Positions 1 to 5,801 are shown, numbered from the stretch's first letter. The stretch: DNA of 5,801 nucleotides from Firmicutes bacterium UBA4845 (GCA_002399975.1 DHER01000056.1:1-5801), one strand, 5' to 3'. Notes: generated by a model not told the origin, from the letters alone. Numbers and translations: made by a program.

Positions 1-77
1 GTTTCTTTAAAAAAGTAAGTTTTGGGGAACTAGAAGGCCGGGTAGTATTCTTATAAGTCCCTAAAAGTTGGAATAAG

Positions 78-107
78 AAAAGCATCTACCTTTCGATAGA
101 TGCTTTT
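78..107 (-). terminator. Hairpin terminator after the toxin-antitoxin operon
   Basis: A perfect 11-bp inverted repeat (78-88 pairs with 97-107; arm AAAAGCATCTA) encloses an 8-base loop. It starts 5 bases beyond the toxin stop codon on the minus strand. The arm ends in four T residues in either direction, with a further T-rich stretch (CTTATT) on the minus strand. It could therefore stop the leftward operon and perhaps also rightward transcription entering from the left. The stem is AT-rich at its base and the T tract is short, so efficiency may be modest. Confidence 0.75.
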
Positions 108-112
108 AATAA

Positions 113-442
113 TTAATATTCTATTGTTTCACTGAGTTGCTTCCCGATATCCCGTCCGCCATACATGATGCGAACAATATATACAATTTTATCCGTTTCT
201 TTTGGCAGATAGAAAACCAGATAATTGTCTACAGGAAAGAAACGCAACCCCATACTGTGCCAAGGTTCATCCACATATAATCGGTAACGCAGAGGCATTT
301 CGCTCAAACTCTTTATGTTTTGCAAAATTCGTCTTGCTTGCTTTGCCGCTGTATCTGGAACACAAAGTTCGTTTGCAATGTATTCATAAATGCTTCTTAA
401 ATCCTGCCGCGCTTTCCCAGAATAGGCAATTTTCCAACTCAT
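113..442 (-). CDS. RelE/ParE-family type II toxin
   Basis: This 109-residue basic protein has the layout of the RelE/ParE toxin superfamily. An N-terminal helical pair carries the ARQDLRSIYEYIA pattern (residues 11-23) and a following A..Q....I..I..L..P stretch. A C-terminal beta-sheet core carries GLRFFPVDNYLVFY (65-78), and the strand VYIVRIMYGGRD (87-98) is the family's characteristic end. Members either cut mRNA at the ribosome (RelE, YafQ) or inhibit gyrase (ParE). Conserved-looking R91, Y94 and R97 lie near the C-terminus, but they do not decide between these activities. The ATG overlaps the antitoxin stop in an ATGA junction. The only GGAG upstream (444-447) is too close to the ATG for normal spacing, so translation is probably coupled to the antitoxin. 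Length is normal and the frame is intact. The family call is firm; the target is unknown. Confidence 0.88.
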   Translation of the reverse strand: MSWKIAYSGKARQDLRSIYEYIANELCVPDTAAKQARRILQNIKSLSEMPLRYRLYVDEPWHSMGLRFFPVDNYLVFYLPKETDKIVYIVRIMYGGRDIGKQLSETIEY

Positions 443-744
443 ACTCCAAAATCTCGCTTCATCTCTTCTTCAACAGTATCTGACGAATAAACTCTGCCTG
501 CCTTTATATCGTCCATACCTTTGTTCATTTCAGTATCAAATTGTTTTTTGGTAAGTAAGCCAAAGGCAATCGGAGCGTTCGCAGGCAGCTTCATTTCAAA
601 TGGTATACCGCGTTGCAGTACCACTTGTCTTAAAAACATTCCTACAGCATTCGACATAGGAATACCAAGCTGATCAAGTACTTCTTCGGCTTGCTTTTTT
701 ATTTCAGGTTCTACGCGAGCGAAAACATTAGAAGTTCGTGCCAT
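439..744 (-). CDS. RelB/DinJ-family type II antitoxin
   Basis: This 101-residue protein opens with a ribbon-helix-helix DNA-binding domain typical of DinJ/RelB: the strand SNVFARVEPEIKKQAEEVL at residues 5-23, the turn LGIPMSNAV (26-34), and the helix MFLRQVVLQRGIPFEM (36-51). The acidic C-terminal half (about 70-98) is the expected toxin-wrapping segment. Antitoxins of this family neutralise the toxin by direct binding, and the complex represses its own promoter. The start ATG is preceded on the minus strand by an AAAGGATGG ribosome site (about 752-760) and an extended -10 promoter. Gene order, antitoxin then toxin with a 4-base overlap, is standard. Confident family assignment. Confidence 0.9.
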   Translation of the reverse strand: MARTSNVFARVEPEIKKQAEEVLDQLGIPMSNAVGMFLRQVVLQRGIPFEMKLPANAPIAFGLLTKKQFDTEMNKGMDDIKAGRVYSSDTVEEEMKRDFGV

Positions 745-767
745 ACAAATCCCATCCTTTCACGGAT

Positions 768-797
768 AGTATAACACAAATGAACTGCAATATGCAA
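768..797 (-). promoter_or_regulatory. Candidate promoter of the toxin-antitoxin operon
   Basis: Read on the minus strand, TATACT (773 down to 768) is a near-consensus -10 element. It is preceded by TG plus one base, giving an extended -10. A weak -35, TTGCAT (797-792), sits 18 bases upstream. The -35 overlaps the small palindrome TGCA-ATA-TGCA (786-796). Two competing short inverted repeats lie just upstream (AATAGC/GCTATT at 801-827 and AAATGAA/TTCATTT at 814-832). Any of these could be the autoregulatory site for the ribbon-helix-helix antitoxin, but none is a proven operator. Confidence 0.6.
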
Positions 798-990
798 GCT
801 AATAGCAAGCAAAAAATGAAAGCTATTCATTTACACATTTGCAGAAACATAATGTCTCTGTTCAGTTGGCTGTGATAATTGGTTTCCGCTTTGCAGGCAC
901 TGAACCGTCCATGATTAGTGGATGTACTTGCAAAGTTTCTCGAAGGTTGATGTATCAGAACGCAAATTAAGAACAGTTTATGAAAGTTTA

Positions 991-1024
991 CACGTATTTA
1001 CAAAAAAACTTATGTAAATACGTG
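991..1024. repeat. Perfect 11-bp inverted repeat, operator-like
   Basis: CACGTATTTAC (991-1001) is repeated exactly in inverted orientation as GTAAATACGTG (1014-1024), with a 12-base AT-rich spacer (1002-1013). The centre-to-centre distance of 23 bases is about two helical turns, which would place both half-sites on one DNA face for a dimeric regulator. The right arm runs into the weak -35 of the candidate promoter at 1022-1050. A transcription-factor site fits this better than a terminator, because no T tract follows and no gene ends nearby. Seen directly; the operator role is inference. Confidence 0.6.
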
Positions 1025-1050
1025 AATTATTCATATCCTTATGCTATGAT
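1022..1050 (+). promoter_or_regulatory. Candidate extended -10 promoter for the cmr operon
   Basis: TATGAT (1045-1050) matches the sigma-70 type -10 at five of six positions and is preceded by TG plus one base (1042-1044), the extended -10 that relaxes the need for a -35. The -35 position (1022-1027, GTGAAT) is poor and is overlapped by the right arm of the inverted repeat. A regulator bound there would be positioned to block or recruit polymerase. Transcripts would carry a leader of over 300 bases before the first gene. Confidence 0.45.
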
Positions 1051-1084
1051 AAAGGTACCTACATCGTTTGACAGCATACCTGTT

Positions 1085-1114
1085 TTGAACAACCAGAATG
1101 CCACGTTCTATTAT
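1085..1114 (+). promoter_or_regulatory. Second candidate promoter for the cmr operon
   Basis: TTGAAC (1085-1090) and TATTAT (1109-1114) are separated by 18 bases and match the consensus at four and five of six positions. A weaker pair lies further right (GTGACA 1122-1127 and TATAGG 1146-1151, 18-base spacer). The sequence alone does not show which is used. Either would give a leader of roughly 220-260 bases containing the repeats at 1161-1272. Confidence 0.4.
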
Positions 1115-1160
1115 TTTATAGGTGACAGAGCTGACGAAGATATACTATAGGAAATGGGAA

Positions 1161-1215
1161 TAACTTAGTCGCTTTGACCGACCAAGCTAACCGATCAAGA
1201 TACCGACTAAGTTAA
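1161..1215. repeat. Inverted repeat with three degenerate tandem 12-13-base units in the leader
   Basis: Three imperfect head-to-tail units follow each other: CCGACCAAGCTAA (1178-1190), CCGATCAAGATA (1191-1202) and CCGACTAAGTTAA (1203-1215). A fourth copy in inverted orientation, TAACTTAGTCG (1161-1171), is exactly complementary to 1204-1214 of the third unit. As RNA this would form an 11-bp stem closing a 32-base loop. As DNA it is a cluster of related sites for one binding protein. The two readings cannot be separated from sequence. No long T tract follows, so it is not a plain terminator. Confidence 0.55.
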
Positions 1216-1223
1216 TTCTGAAA

Positions 1224-1272
1224 ATGTTTCGGCGTTATGGGGCTTAACGAGTGTACGAGATAGATGTTTCGG
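1224..1272. repeat. Short direct repeat ATGTTTCGG, 40 bases apart
   Basis: ATGTTTCGG occurs at 1224-1232 and again at 1264-1272, and both copies run into a GC-rich stretch (CG and GCGG). A small 5-bp hairpin (CGTTA 1233-1237 with TAACG 1245-1249) lies between them. Reading frames opened by these ATGs close within a few codons, so they are not obvious genes. Function is unknown; a chance 9-base repeat is possible. Confidence 0.35.
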
Positions 1273-1378
1273 GCGGCTTTTAGGTGAATGTGGGAACAGA
1301 ACGATGATATTGTTAATAAGTAAATATTATTATGCTGGATTTTTTATGTAAAACAACAAAAGAGGAGGATCTAACAGT

Positions 1379-2266
1379 ATGGGAAATGAACAAACAAAAG
1401 GCAAGAAAGTAATAAAAGCGATAATTGGAAATTATCGTGAAATCGAAAAATCGTTGGTGGCTCAATTGAACTTTGAAGTTCCGAATCATTCACTGACTAT
1501 TGGTGGCTTTCGTGAGGAAATCTGGAAGCAACTTTTTGAACAAATTGTTCCAAAGAAATATGTAATAGAGCAATCTGTATTTTTATTGGATTCAAGCGGA
1601 AACGTTTCAGATGAAGTAGATCTTGCGATTTTGGATGAAATGTACACGCCTTATATCTTCCGAAAAGACCGTATTAAATTTATTCCGATTGAAGCAGTGG
1701 CAGCTGTAGTACAATGCAAAAGCACAAATGTAGATAACAAGGATAATAACACAGGAGAATATTATCTTAGAACTTGGTGCAAAAGCATAAAAAATCTTAA
1801 TACTTCTAGTGATTCAATAACAAGAATGGTGCGAGATATAACTATAGGACCTGCCAAAACACAAAGTGGAACAAGACCCATAAAAATTTTGTGTGCACTC
1901 TCAAAGCCGACCGTTGATCTTATGAATTGTTTTGATATTTATATTATTGCTAACAATAACTCCCAAAAAATAGAGATCATTGTACCGCATGAAACTGATT
2001 GGGACTTAGGACAATGGCATTATGAGTTAAATATGAGGGATAACAAATCAAATTCTAAATTTATACAGAAAAAACTTAACAGGAAGCTTTCCGACTACCG
2101 AGTAGTCCACAATGGCCAATTGATGTCTATTTTAACATTGAACCTACAATTCAATCAGCTTCTAATGCTCATAAACAATCCCATGCTTTTTCCCCATATG
2201 GCCTATGTTAAGATGTTCAATAATGTAGAAAAGGAGAATAAAGATGACGGAAAAAATACCGATTGA
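1379..2266 (+). CDS. DUF6602-like protein with PD-(D/E)XK-like nuclease signature
   Basis: This 295-residue protein resembles the DUF6602 family, found near defence genes and thought to have a restriction-endonuclease-like fold. The visible pattern is a helix with GGFREEIWKQLFEQIVPKKY (42-61, E46/E47), then a strand with S..VDLAILDE (77-87, D81), then FIPIEAVAAVVQCKS (101-115). Together these give E...D...QxK, where D81, Q112 and K114 would be the metal and catalytic positions; Q replaces the usual E of ExK. The C-terminal half is not recognised. There is no transmembrane segment or CARF domain evident, and its hydrophilic tail is encoded by DNA shared with cmr1. The ATG is well placed: AGGAGG (1363-1368) lies 10 bases upstream, and an in-frame stop at 1349 rules out an earlier start. 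It is first in the cmr operon and overlaps cmr1 by 23 bases, which suggests a linked role. Nuclease activity and a CRISPR role are inference. Confidence 0.72.
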   Translation: MGNEQTKGKKVIKAIIGNYREIEKSLVAQLNFEVPNHSLTIGGFREEIWKQLFEQIVPKKYVIEQSVFLLDSSGNVSDEVDLAILDEMYTPYIFRKDRIKFIPIEAVAAVVQCKSTNVDNKDNNTGEYYLRTWCKSIKNLNTSSDSITRMVRDITIGPAKTQSGTRPIKILCALSKPTVDLMNCFDIYIIANNNSQKIEIIVPHETDWDLGQWHYELNMRDNKSNSKFIQKKLNRKLSDYRVVHNGQLMSILTLNLQFNQLLMLINNPMLFPHMAYVKMFNNVEKENKDDGKNTD

Positions 2267-3239
2267 CAGGATTAAGGTCATTAGTCCCATGTTCAGTTAT
2301 GGCAATGGGCAGCTTGAGCCGAGATCTACAGAGCTTAAAGGTCTTATTCGCAATACATACCGGATTTCTAATCCTGAGTTGGATGTACAAACACTCTATA
2401 AACAGGAAGTGAATCTGTTTGGCGGGCAATCGAAAGAGGATAGAGAAGTAACTATTAAAGCTTCACCGTTAAGGATACAGATGTTAGAGCAAACGAGGGG
2501 TTCAGATATTGATAAACTGAAACTTCGCCTTCATCATAAACAGGAATGGATTGAAAATGGTAAATTGCAAAAAAACTATCCATATCCCATGTACAACATG
2601 GGTAAATTTTTTGAAGTAAATCTTTCTATCAATTACAACTCAAGTGATTTCTCTACCATACTGGTTTTAAGAGATAAAAAACCACTCCAATGGTATACGG
2701 ATTTATTTAACTTATCTTTGATACTTGGTGGCATTGGCAAGCGTTCACGCCGCGGCCGTGGTTGCATGACGACCGCCGAATTGCTGAACATCTCAAAAAA
2801 TGATCTGCCGAACGATGTTGTCAATCTTTTAAACAATGTGTGTGGAAAAGAGATTTACACCGTATGTGATAAAAGAGTTACATTGAAAAGTTCAGTAATC
2901 AAAGTAAATAATAGGCCATATATCAAAGAAATTCGTTTTGGCAATACCCTTATTCAGGCGACTAGGCGAGATGTCAATCAGTACTTAAAAAAAGTTGACC
3001 AGGCTTCTCATGAAATACAAGACAAGTATGGTAATTATAAAGCTACGGGCTTTGTTAAAGAAAAAAATCGATTTGCTTCCTCAGTCATTGTAAGCCTTGC
3101 GGAAATTAAAGAAGGGATTGTGCCGGTGTATACTTTGCTTCATGCGGTATGCAAAAACCGTAAATTCAACAGATTTCACAACGCAGCTGAGGAACAGTAT
3201 GCTTTCATTGATATAATTGAGGAGGGCAGTGAAAAATGA
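2244..3239 (+). CDS. cmr1: Type III-B CRISPR RAMP protein Cmr1
   Basis: This 331-residue protein is a Cmr1-type RAMP (Cas7-like) subunit. It caps one end of the Cmr complex and contacts the region that pairs with the 3' part of the crRNA and target. Diagnostic stretches are SPMFSYGNGQLEPRSTELKGLIRNTYR (14-40, matching the family's SP.F..G......E.R...KG..R..YR pattern), the LFGG segment (58-61), and the glycine-rich loop LGGIGKRSRRGRG (161-173), strongly basic and characteristic of RAMP proteins. The second ferredoxin-like half includes FASSVIVSLAEI (277-288). Length is within the family range. AAGGAG (2231-2236) lies 7 bases before the ATG, inside the preceding gene. The stop overlaps the cas10 start in an ATGA junction, so translation is probably coupled on both sides. 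No frame damage is seen. Confidence 0.92.
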   Translation: MTEKIPIDRIKVISPMFSYGNGQLEPRSTELKGLIRNTYRISNPELDVQTLYKQEVNLFGGQSKEDREVTIKASPLRIQMLEQTRGSDIDKLKLRLHHKQEWIENGKLQKNYPYPMYNMGKFFEVNLSINYNSSDFSTILVLRDKKPLQWYTDLFNLSLILGGIGKRSRRGRGCMTTAELLNISKNDLPNDVVNLLNNVCGKEIYTVCDKRVTLKSSVIKVNNRPYIKEIRFGNTLIQATRRDVNQYLKKVDQASHEIQDKYGNYKATGFVKEKNRFASSVIVSLAEIKEGIVPVYTLLHAVCKNRKFNRFHNAAEEQYAFIDIIEEGSEK

Positions 3240-4969
3240 AAGAATATCTTTTATTGTTTACCATAGGTCCCGTTCAATCATTTATAGGAAATTCCCGCAA
3301 GATGAGAGATTTATACGCAGGAAGCTTTTTGTTATCGTATTTAATATTACATACTAGTAATGTCGTTGTTACTTCTAAATCTGATATAATAATCAACAGA
3401 CTGATTCCCGCTATAGCCCCAGATAAAGCGCCTAGCGCACCAAACCGAATTTTATTGAAGGTTAGTTTTTCAGATGATCAGTGTGTCAAAGGCAGGAGTT
3501 TTATAACCTGGCGGCTGAATGAGCTTTCTAATAATATGGGACTCGAGGTACACTCTGAGTTTAAAAATATTTATGAAGCTATTTTTAAAAAATATAACAT
3601 TGTGCCAGAAGCAAACGTATTAGCCCAACTGAAAGATTTTCCGGAAGTATATTGGGCTTATCAGGAATATAGCGATAAAGACGATTTTGAAAAAATTACT
3701 TCAAAACTGCAGGCGGTTAAATCTCTCAGGCCATTTTCTCAGACGGCTGAGAATTCCGGAAGAAAATGTTCTCTTTTTCCGGAATATAATGCTGTATTTT
3801 ACAAAAGCCAAAATGGGAATAAGCCTAATTATATTGATCCCTATGCAATAGAATTCACTGGCGGTAAAAATATGTTTTATGCATTAAAGCCCGGAGAAGG
3901 GCTGAGCGCTCTTGCATTTATCAAGCGTATGCTTTATTGCATCCACGATGAAAAATTTAAGAAATATCAGTATAATACCGATATCATTTCTGTAGCATAT
4001 ATGCTTTTAAAAGATCGATTTGCAAGTGATATCAAAGGAAAAGCTTTATTAAAGGAATTGTGCCCTGAAGCGGCAGAAGCGATATTTGATCTTCAAAATG
4101 GATTTGTTCTTTCCGAGGATGAATATGAGCCTAAAGATATCTCCGCGGCACAAGAACTTTTTGCATTTATGAATGGAAAGAAAATATCTCCTTACTATGC
4201 GATAGTCAAGTTCGATGGAGATGGTATGGGTGACCTTTATCGCATATGCTCCGACACACAGCAAGAGCAACTAAGCAAAGACATTGGAAAATTTGCAGGT
4301 CTTGTTCCAGATATCATGAAAAAATATCATGGCATGTGCATCTATGCCGGTGGAGAAGATTTCCTAGGCTTTTTGCCAACCGGACAAGCCATTCCAGCTA
4401 TTATGGAGCTTAGAGAACAATTTCAGAAAACAGTGCATCATCCGTTAGATGCTGAAAAGAAATTGACATTCAGTGCGGGAATTGTATTTGCACACCTCAT
4501 GCCGCCACTCGAAAACGTGCTTGCACTGACAGATGAGATGGAACAGATGGCAAAAAACAATCCGGGCAAAGACTCCTTTGCCATAACTGTATCCAAACGC
4601 TCTGGAACAGAAGTAAATGTGTGTGGCCGATTCGGTGAGGGTTGTGAAACCCTAAAAGCTATATACAAAATATCCGAATTAATTCGGTCTGATATCCTTT
4701 CGGTATCCAGTGTGTATGCACTTCTTTCTGTGTTGGATGAACTTACTAAAAACCACAAGCAATTGAAAGAAGAAATGCTCAAGCCTCTTATTATTTCAAG
4801 TATTTGTTCTCAAGCATGCAAAAAGGAGAACGATGAAAAAAACGCGGAAAAGATTTTTGCTTTATTTAAGCAATACGATTGTAATATACATAAATTTATC
4901 GCCGCTTTAGAGATCGCCGCTTTTTTAGGGAAGGAGGAATTTTCTTGTATTACAGAATCGATGCTATAG
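3236..4969 (+). CDS. cmr2: Type III-B Cas10/Cmr2, HD-less, GGED palm motif
   Basis: This 577-residue protein is the large subunit of the Cmr complex. In this family the palm domain makes cyclic oligoadenylate from ATP when target RNA is bound. The protein begins at once with LLLFTIGPVQSFIGNSRKMRDLYAGSFLLSYL (5-36), which follows the HD domain in longer homologues. No HD nuclease domain precedes it, and the length is some 300 residues below HD-containing forms. The palm metal site is FDGDGMGDL (326-334, D327 and D329), and the catalytic hairpin is IYAGGEDFLGFLP (369-381), with GGED at 372-375 in place of the usual GGDD. A zinc-ribbon-like segment reads KCSLFPEY (177-184), where the expected second cysteine is F181. 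The ribosome site GAGGAGGG (3219-3226) lies inside cmr1. Cyclase activity is likely but not certain, given the GGED variant. Confidence 0.93.
   Translation: MKEYLLLFTIGPVQSFIGNSRKMRDLYAGSFLLSYLILHTSNVVVTSKSDIIINRLIPAIAPDKAPSAPNRILLKVSFSDDQCVKGRSFITWRLNELSNNMGLEVHSEFKNIYEAIFKKYNIVPEANVLAQLKDFPEVYWAYQEYSDKDDFEKITSKLQAVKSLRPFSQTAENSGRKCSLFPEYNAVFYKSQNGNKPNYIDPYAIEFTGGKNMFYALKPGEGLSALAFIKRMLYCIHDEKFKKYQYNTDIISVAYMLLKDRFASDIKGKALLKELCPEAAEAIFDLQNGFVLSEDEYEPKDISAAQELFAFMNGKKISPYYAIVKFDGDGMGDLYRICSDTQQEQLSKDIGKFAGLVPDIMKKYHGMCIYAGGEDFLGFLPTGQAIPAIMELREQFQKTVHHPLDAEKKLTFSAGIVFAHLMPPLENVLALTDEMEQMAKNNPGKDSFAITVSKRSGTEVNVCGRFGEGCETLKAIYKISELIRSDILSVSSVYALLSVLDELTKNHKQLKEEMLKPLIISSICSQACKKENDEKNAEKIFALFKQYDCNIHKFIAALEIAAFLGKEEFSCITESML
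4931..4937 (+). promoter_or_regulatory. Ribosome binding site fixing the TTG start of cmr3
   Basis: AAGGAGG sits inside the end of cas10, 7 bases before TTG at 4945. The nearby ATG at 4961 is in the cas10 frame, not the cmr3 frame, and the next in-frame ATG (5170) would remove the conserved FFRNAAPFDAG and GALR segments. TTG is therefore the supported start. Confidence 0.85.
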
Positions 4970-5801
4970 ATTCATGGTTTTTTCGAAACGCGGCTCCTTT
5001 TGATGCAGGTGTAAACACGTACGGTAAAAGCATATTCCCTCCATTTCCATCCGTTTATGCTGGTGCGCTTCGAAACTGTGCTGTTCCAATACCAAATCCG
5101 AACAGTCTAAAAAACACTTTTGCAAGGCGTCTGAAAATCGGCTGGAACGGTATCATTATAGATAAACACATGCTGTACCCGCTTCCTCTGGATTTGTATA
5201 TTACGAAAAGTGACGATGAAAAATTTATTGCCCATGAAATGGTTATATCATCCGCTGCTGGCAGCAGTTTTCCGCTTCCTTATTTTCTAAAGTCACCGAC
5301 TGAATTAAAAAAGCCCCCTCATATCAGTGGTGGAGCCTATGTGGATGAGAACGTAATAAAGGCTTACTTAAATGCCCAATCATCGGATTATTCAGTGTAT
5401 TCATTGGAAGATTATTTCAGTGAAGAAACCCATATCGGCATTCGCATTGACCCTTTGTCGGGGACAGTGGCGGACGGGCAGTTCTATCAACAAACATTGA
5501 TTACACCCAAAAACAATATTAGGCAATGCAGCCTTGCAATAGAGACATCCGGCATTGAAATTCCAGAAAAATCAATCGTGCACATAGGTGGTGATGGAAA
5601 ATTAGGTGTTATCTCACGTATAGGAGAGAACCTTTCACTTCCTGATCCTCCTTCCATTGAAAACGATAGCTGTTTTAAGTTATATCTCGCCACACCAGCA
5701 ATTTTTGAAAAGGGCTGGCTGCCAGGATGGATTAACCGTGAAAATATGACAGGAATTTTCACCCACAAAAAACACAGTGTCCGTGTAAAGCTTCTCAGTG
5801 C
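4945..5801 (+). CDS. cmr3: Type III-B CRISPR protein Cmr3 (Cas5-like), partial at right edge
   Basis: At least 285 codons are open to the end of the window without a stop, so the 3' end is missing. In the Cmr complex, Cmr3 holds the 5' handle of the crRNA next to Cas10. Recognised segments in order are FFRNAAPFDAG (12-22), FPPFPSVYAGALR (31-43), HIGIRIDPLSGTVADGQFYQQTLITP (163-188), the glycine-rich HIGGDGKLGVI (213-223) and LATPAIFEKGWLP (248-260), all typical of Cmr3. The start is TTG, chosen from its ribosome site and from the family N-terminus. It overlaps cas10 by 25 bases in another frame, so translation is coupled. cmr4, cmr5 and cmr6 are expected downstream. Confidence 0.92.
   Translation, partial: MYYRIDAIDSWFFRNAAPFDAGVNTYGKSIFPPFPSVYAGALRNCAVPIPNPNSLKNTFARRLKIGWNGIIIDKHMLYPLPLDLYITKSDDEKFIAHEMVISSAAGSSFPLPYFLKSPTELKKPPHISGGAYVDENVIKAYLNAQSSDYSVYSLEDYFSEETHIGIRIDPLSGTVADGQFYQQTLITPKNNIRQCSLAIETSGIEIPEKSIVHIGGDGKLGVISRIGENLSLPDPPSIENDSCFKLYLATPAIFEKGWLPGWINRENMTGIFTHKKHSVRVKLLS

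Larger units (their letters stand above)
745..1378. other. Divergent intergenic region between the toxin-antitoxin and cmr operons
   Basis: No gene was supportable in these 634 bases on either strand. Short open stretches are all interrupted by stops and lack ribosome sites. The left part (745-832) holds the antitoxin promoter and small inverted repeats. The middle (889-935) holds CTTTGCA/TGCAAAG arms that could close a loose stem-loop. From 991 rightward there are two candidate promoters for the cmr operon, one with an operator-like inverted repeat, and a repeat-rich leader (1161-1272). No CRISPR repeats, tRNA or known riboswitch core was recognised. Confidence 0.7.

Noticed and set aside
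3..56. Possible C-terminal end of an upstream rightward gene (open frame to a TAA at 54-56).
   Set aside because: Only 17 codons are visible, no family pattern can be recognised, and other frames also end nearby.
202..483. Rightward 93-codon frame antisense to the toxin.
   Set aside because: It lies over the well-supported toxin and its junction with the antitoxin, and its protein shows no recognisable domain.
889..935. CTTTGCA/TGCAAAG inverted repeat as a terminator or RNA gene.
   Set aside because: The 7-bp arms enclose a 33-base loop with only a weak inner stem and no T tract, so it is not distinguishable from chance.
1068..1073. Perfect consensus -35 hexamer TTGACA.
   Set aside because: No acceptable -10 lies 16-18 bases downstream (1090-1096 reads CAACCAG).
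745..1378. CRISPR array, or a mini-array driving a toxin-antitoxin RNA.
   Set aside because: No repeat of CRISPR length recurs at regular spacing; the repeats present are 9-13 bases long and degenerate or inverted.
2217..2836. Leftward frames over the start and middle of cmr1 (2217-2429, 2633-2836).
   Set aside because: The cmr1 reading is strongly family-like on the other strand; these have no independent support.
4049..4782. Two leftward frames inside cas10 (4049-4270 and 4438-4782).
   Set aside because: They are antisense to the conserved palm region, with no ribosome sites or recognisable domains, and are shadows of cas10.
5487..5768. Leftward 93-codon frame near the right edge.
   Set aside because: It is antisense to conserved Cmr3 segments such as HIGGDGKLGVI, so it is a shadow.

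Overview
The window looks like a low-GC Firmicute, most likely a clostridial-type bacterium. The sequence is AT-rich, the Shine-Dalgarno sites are strong (AGGAGG type), and the proteins resemble families common in Clostridia. No species marker is present, so the host is an inference.

Layout. Bases 1-77 hold no supportable gene. A hairpin terminator (78-107) follows a leftward two-gene type II toxin-antitoxin operon: a RelB/DinJ-like antitoxin (439-744) and a RelE/ParE-fold toxin (113-442), overlapping by ATGA. A 634-base gap (745-1378) separates it from a rightward operon. The gap holds the antitoxin promoter, a perfect 11-bp inverted repeat at a candidate promoter (991-1050), a second candidate promoter, and a repeat-rich leader.

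The rightward operon has four tightly packed genes. The first encodes a 295-residue DUF6602-like protein with a PD-(D/E)XK-like nuclease signature (1379-2266). It is followed by three subunits of a type III-B (Cmr) CRISPR effector: Cmr1 (2244-3239), Cas10/Cmr2 (3236-4969) and the 5' part of Cmr3 (4945 to the window edge, TTG start). Overlaps of 23, 4 and 25 bases, each with a ribosome binding site inside the previous gene, point to one coupled transcript. cmr4, cmr5 and cmr6 are expected beyond the right edge. No CRISPR array, cas6, cas1 or cas2 is in the window.

How the parts would work together. Cmr1, Cas10 and Cmr3 belong to an RNA-guided complex that binds foreign transcripts. This Cas10 starts directly at the D1/palm region and has no N-terminal HD nuclease domain. 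It keeps a palm active site (FDGDG and GGED), so it could make cyclic oligoadenylate but lacks the usual HD site for DNA cleavage. The most interesting feature is the nuclease-like DUF6602 gene placed first in the same operon, a candidate accessory effector of an HD-less Cmr system. That role is inference from context and motifs.
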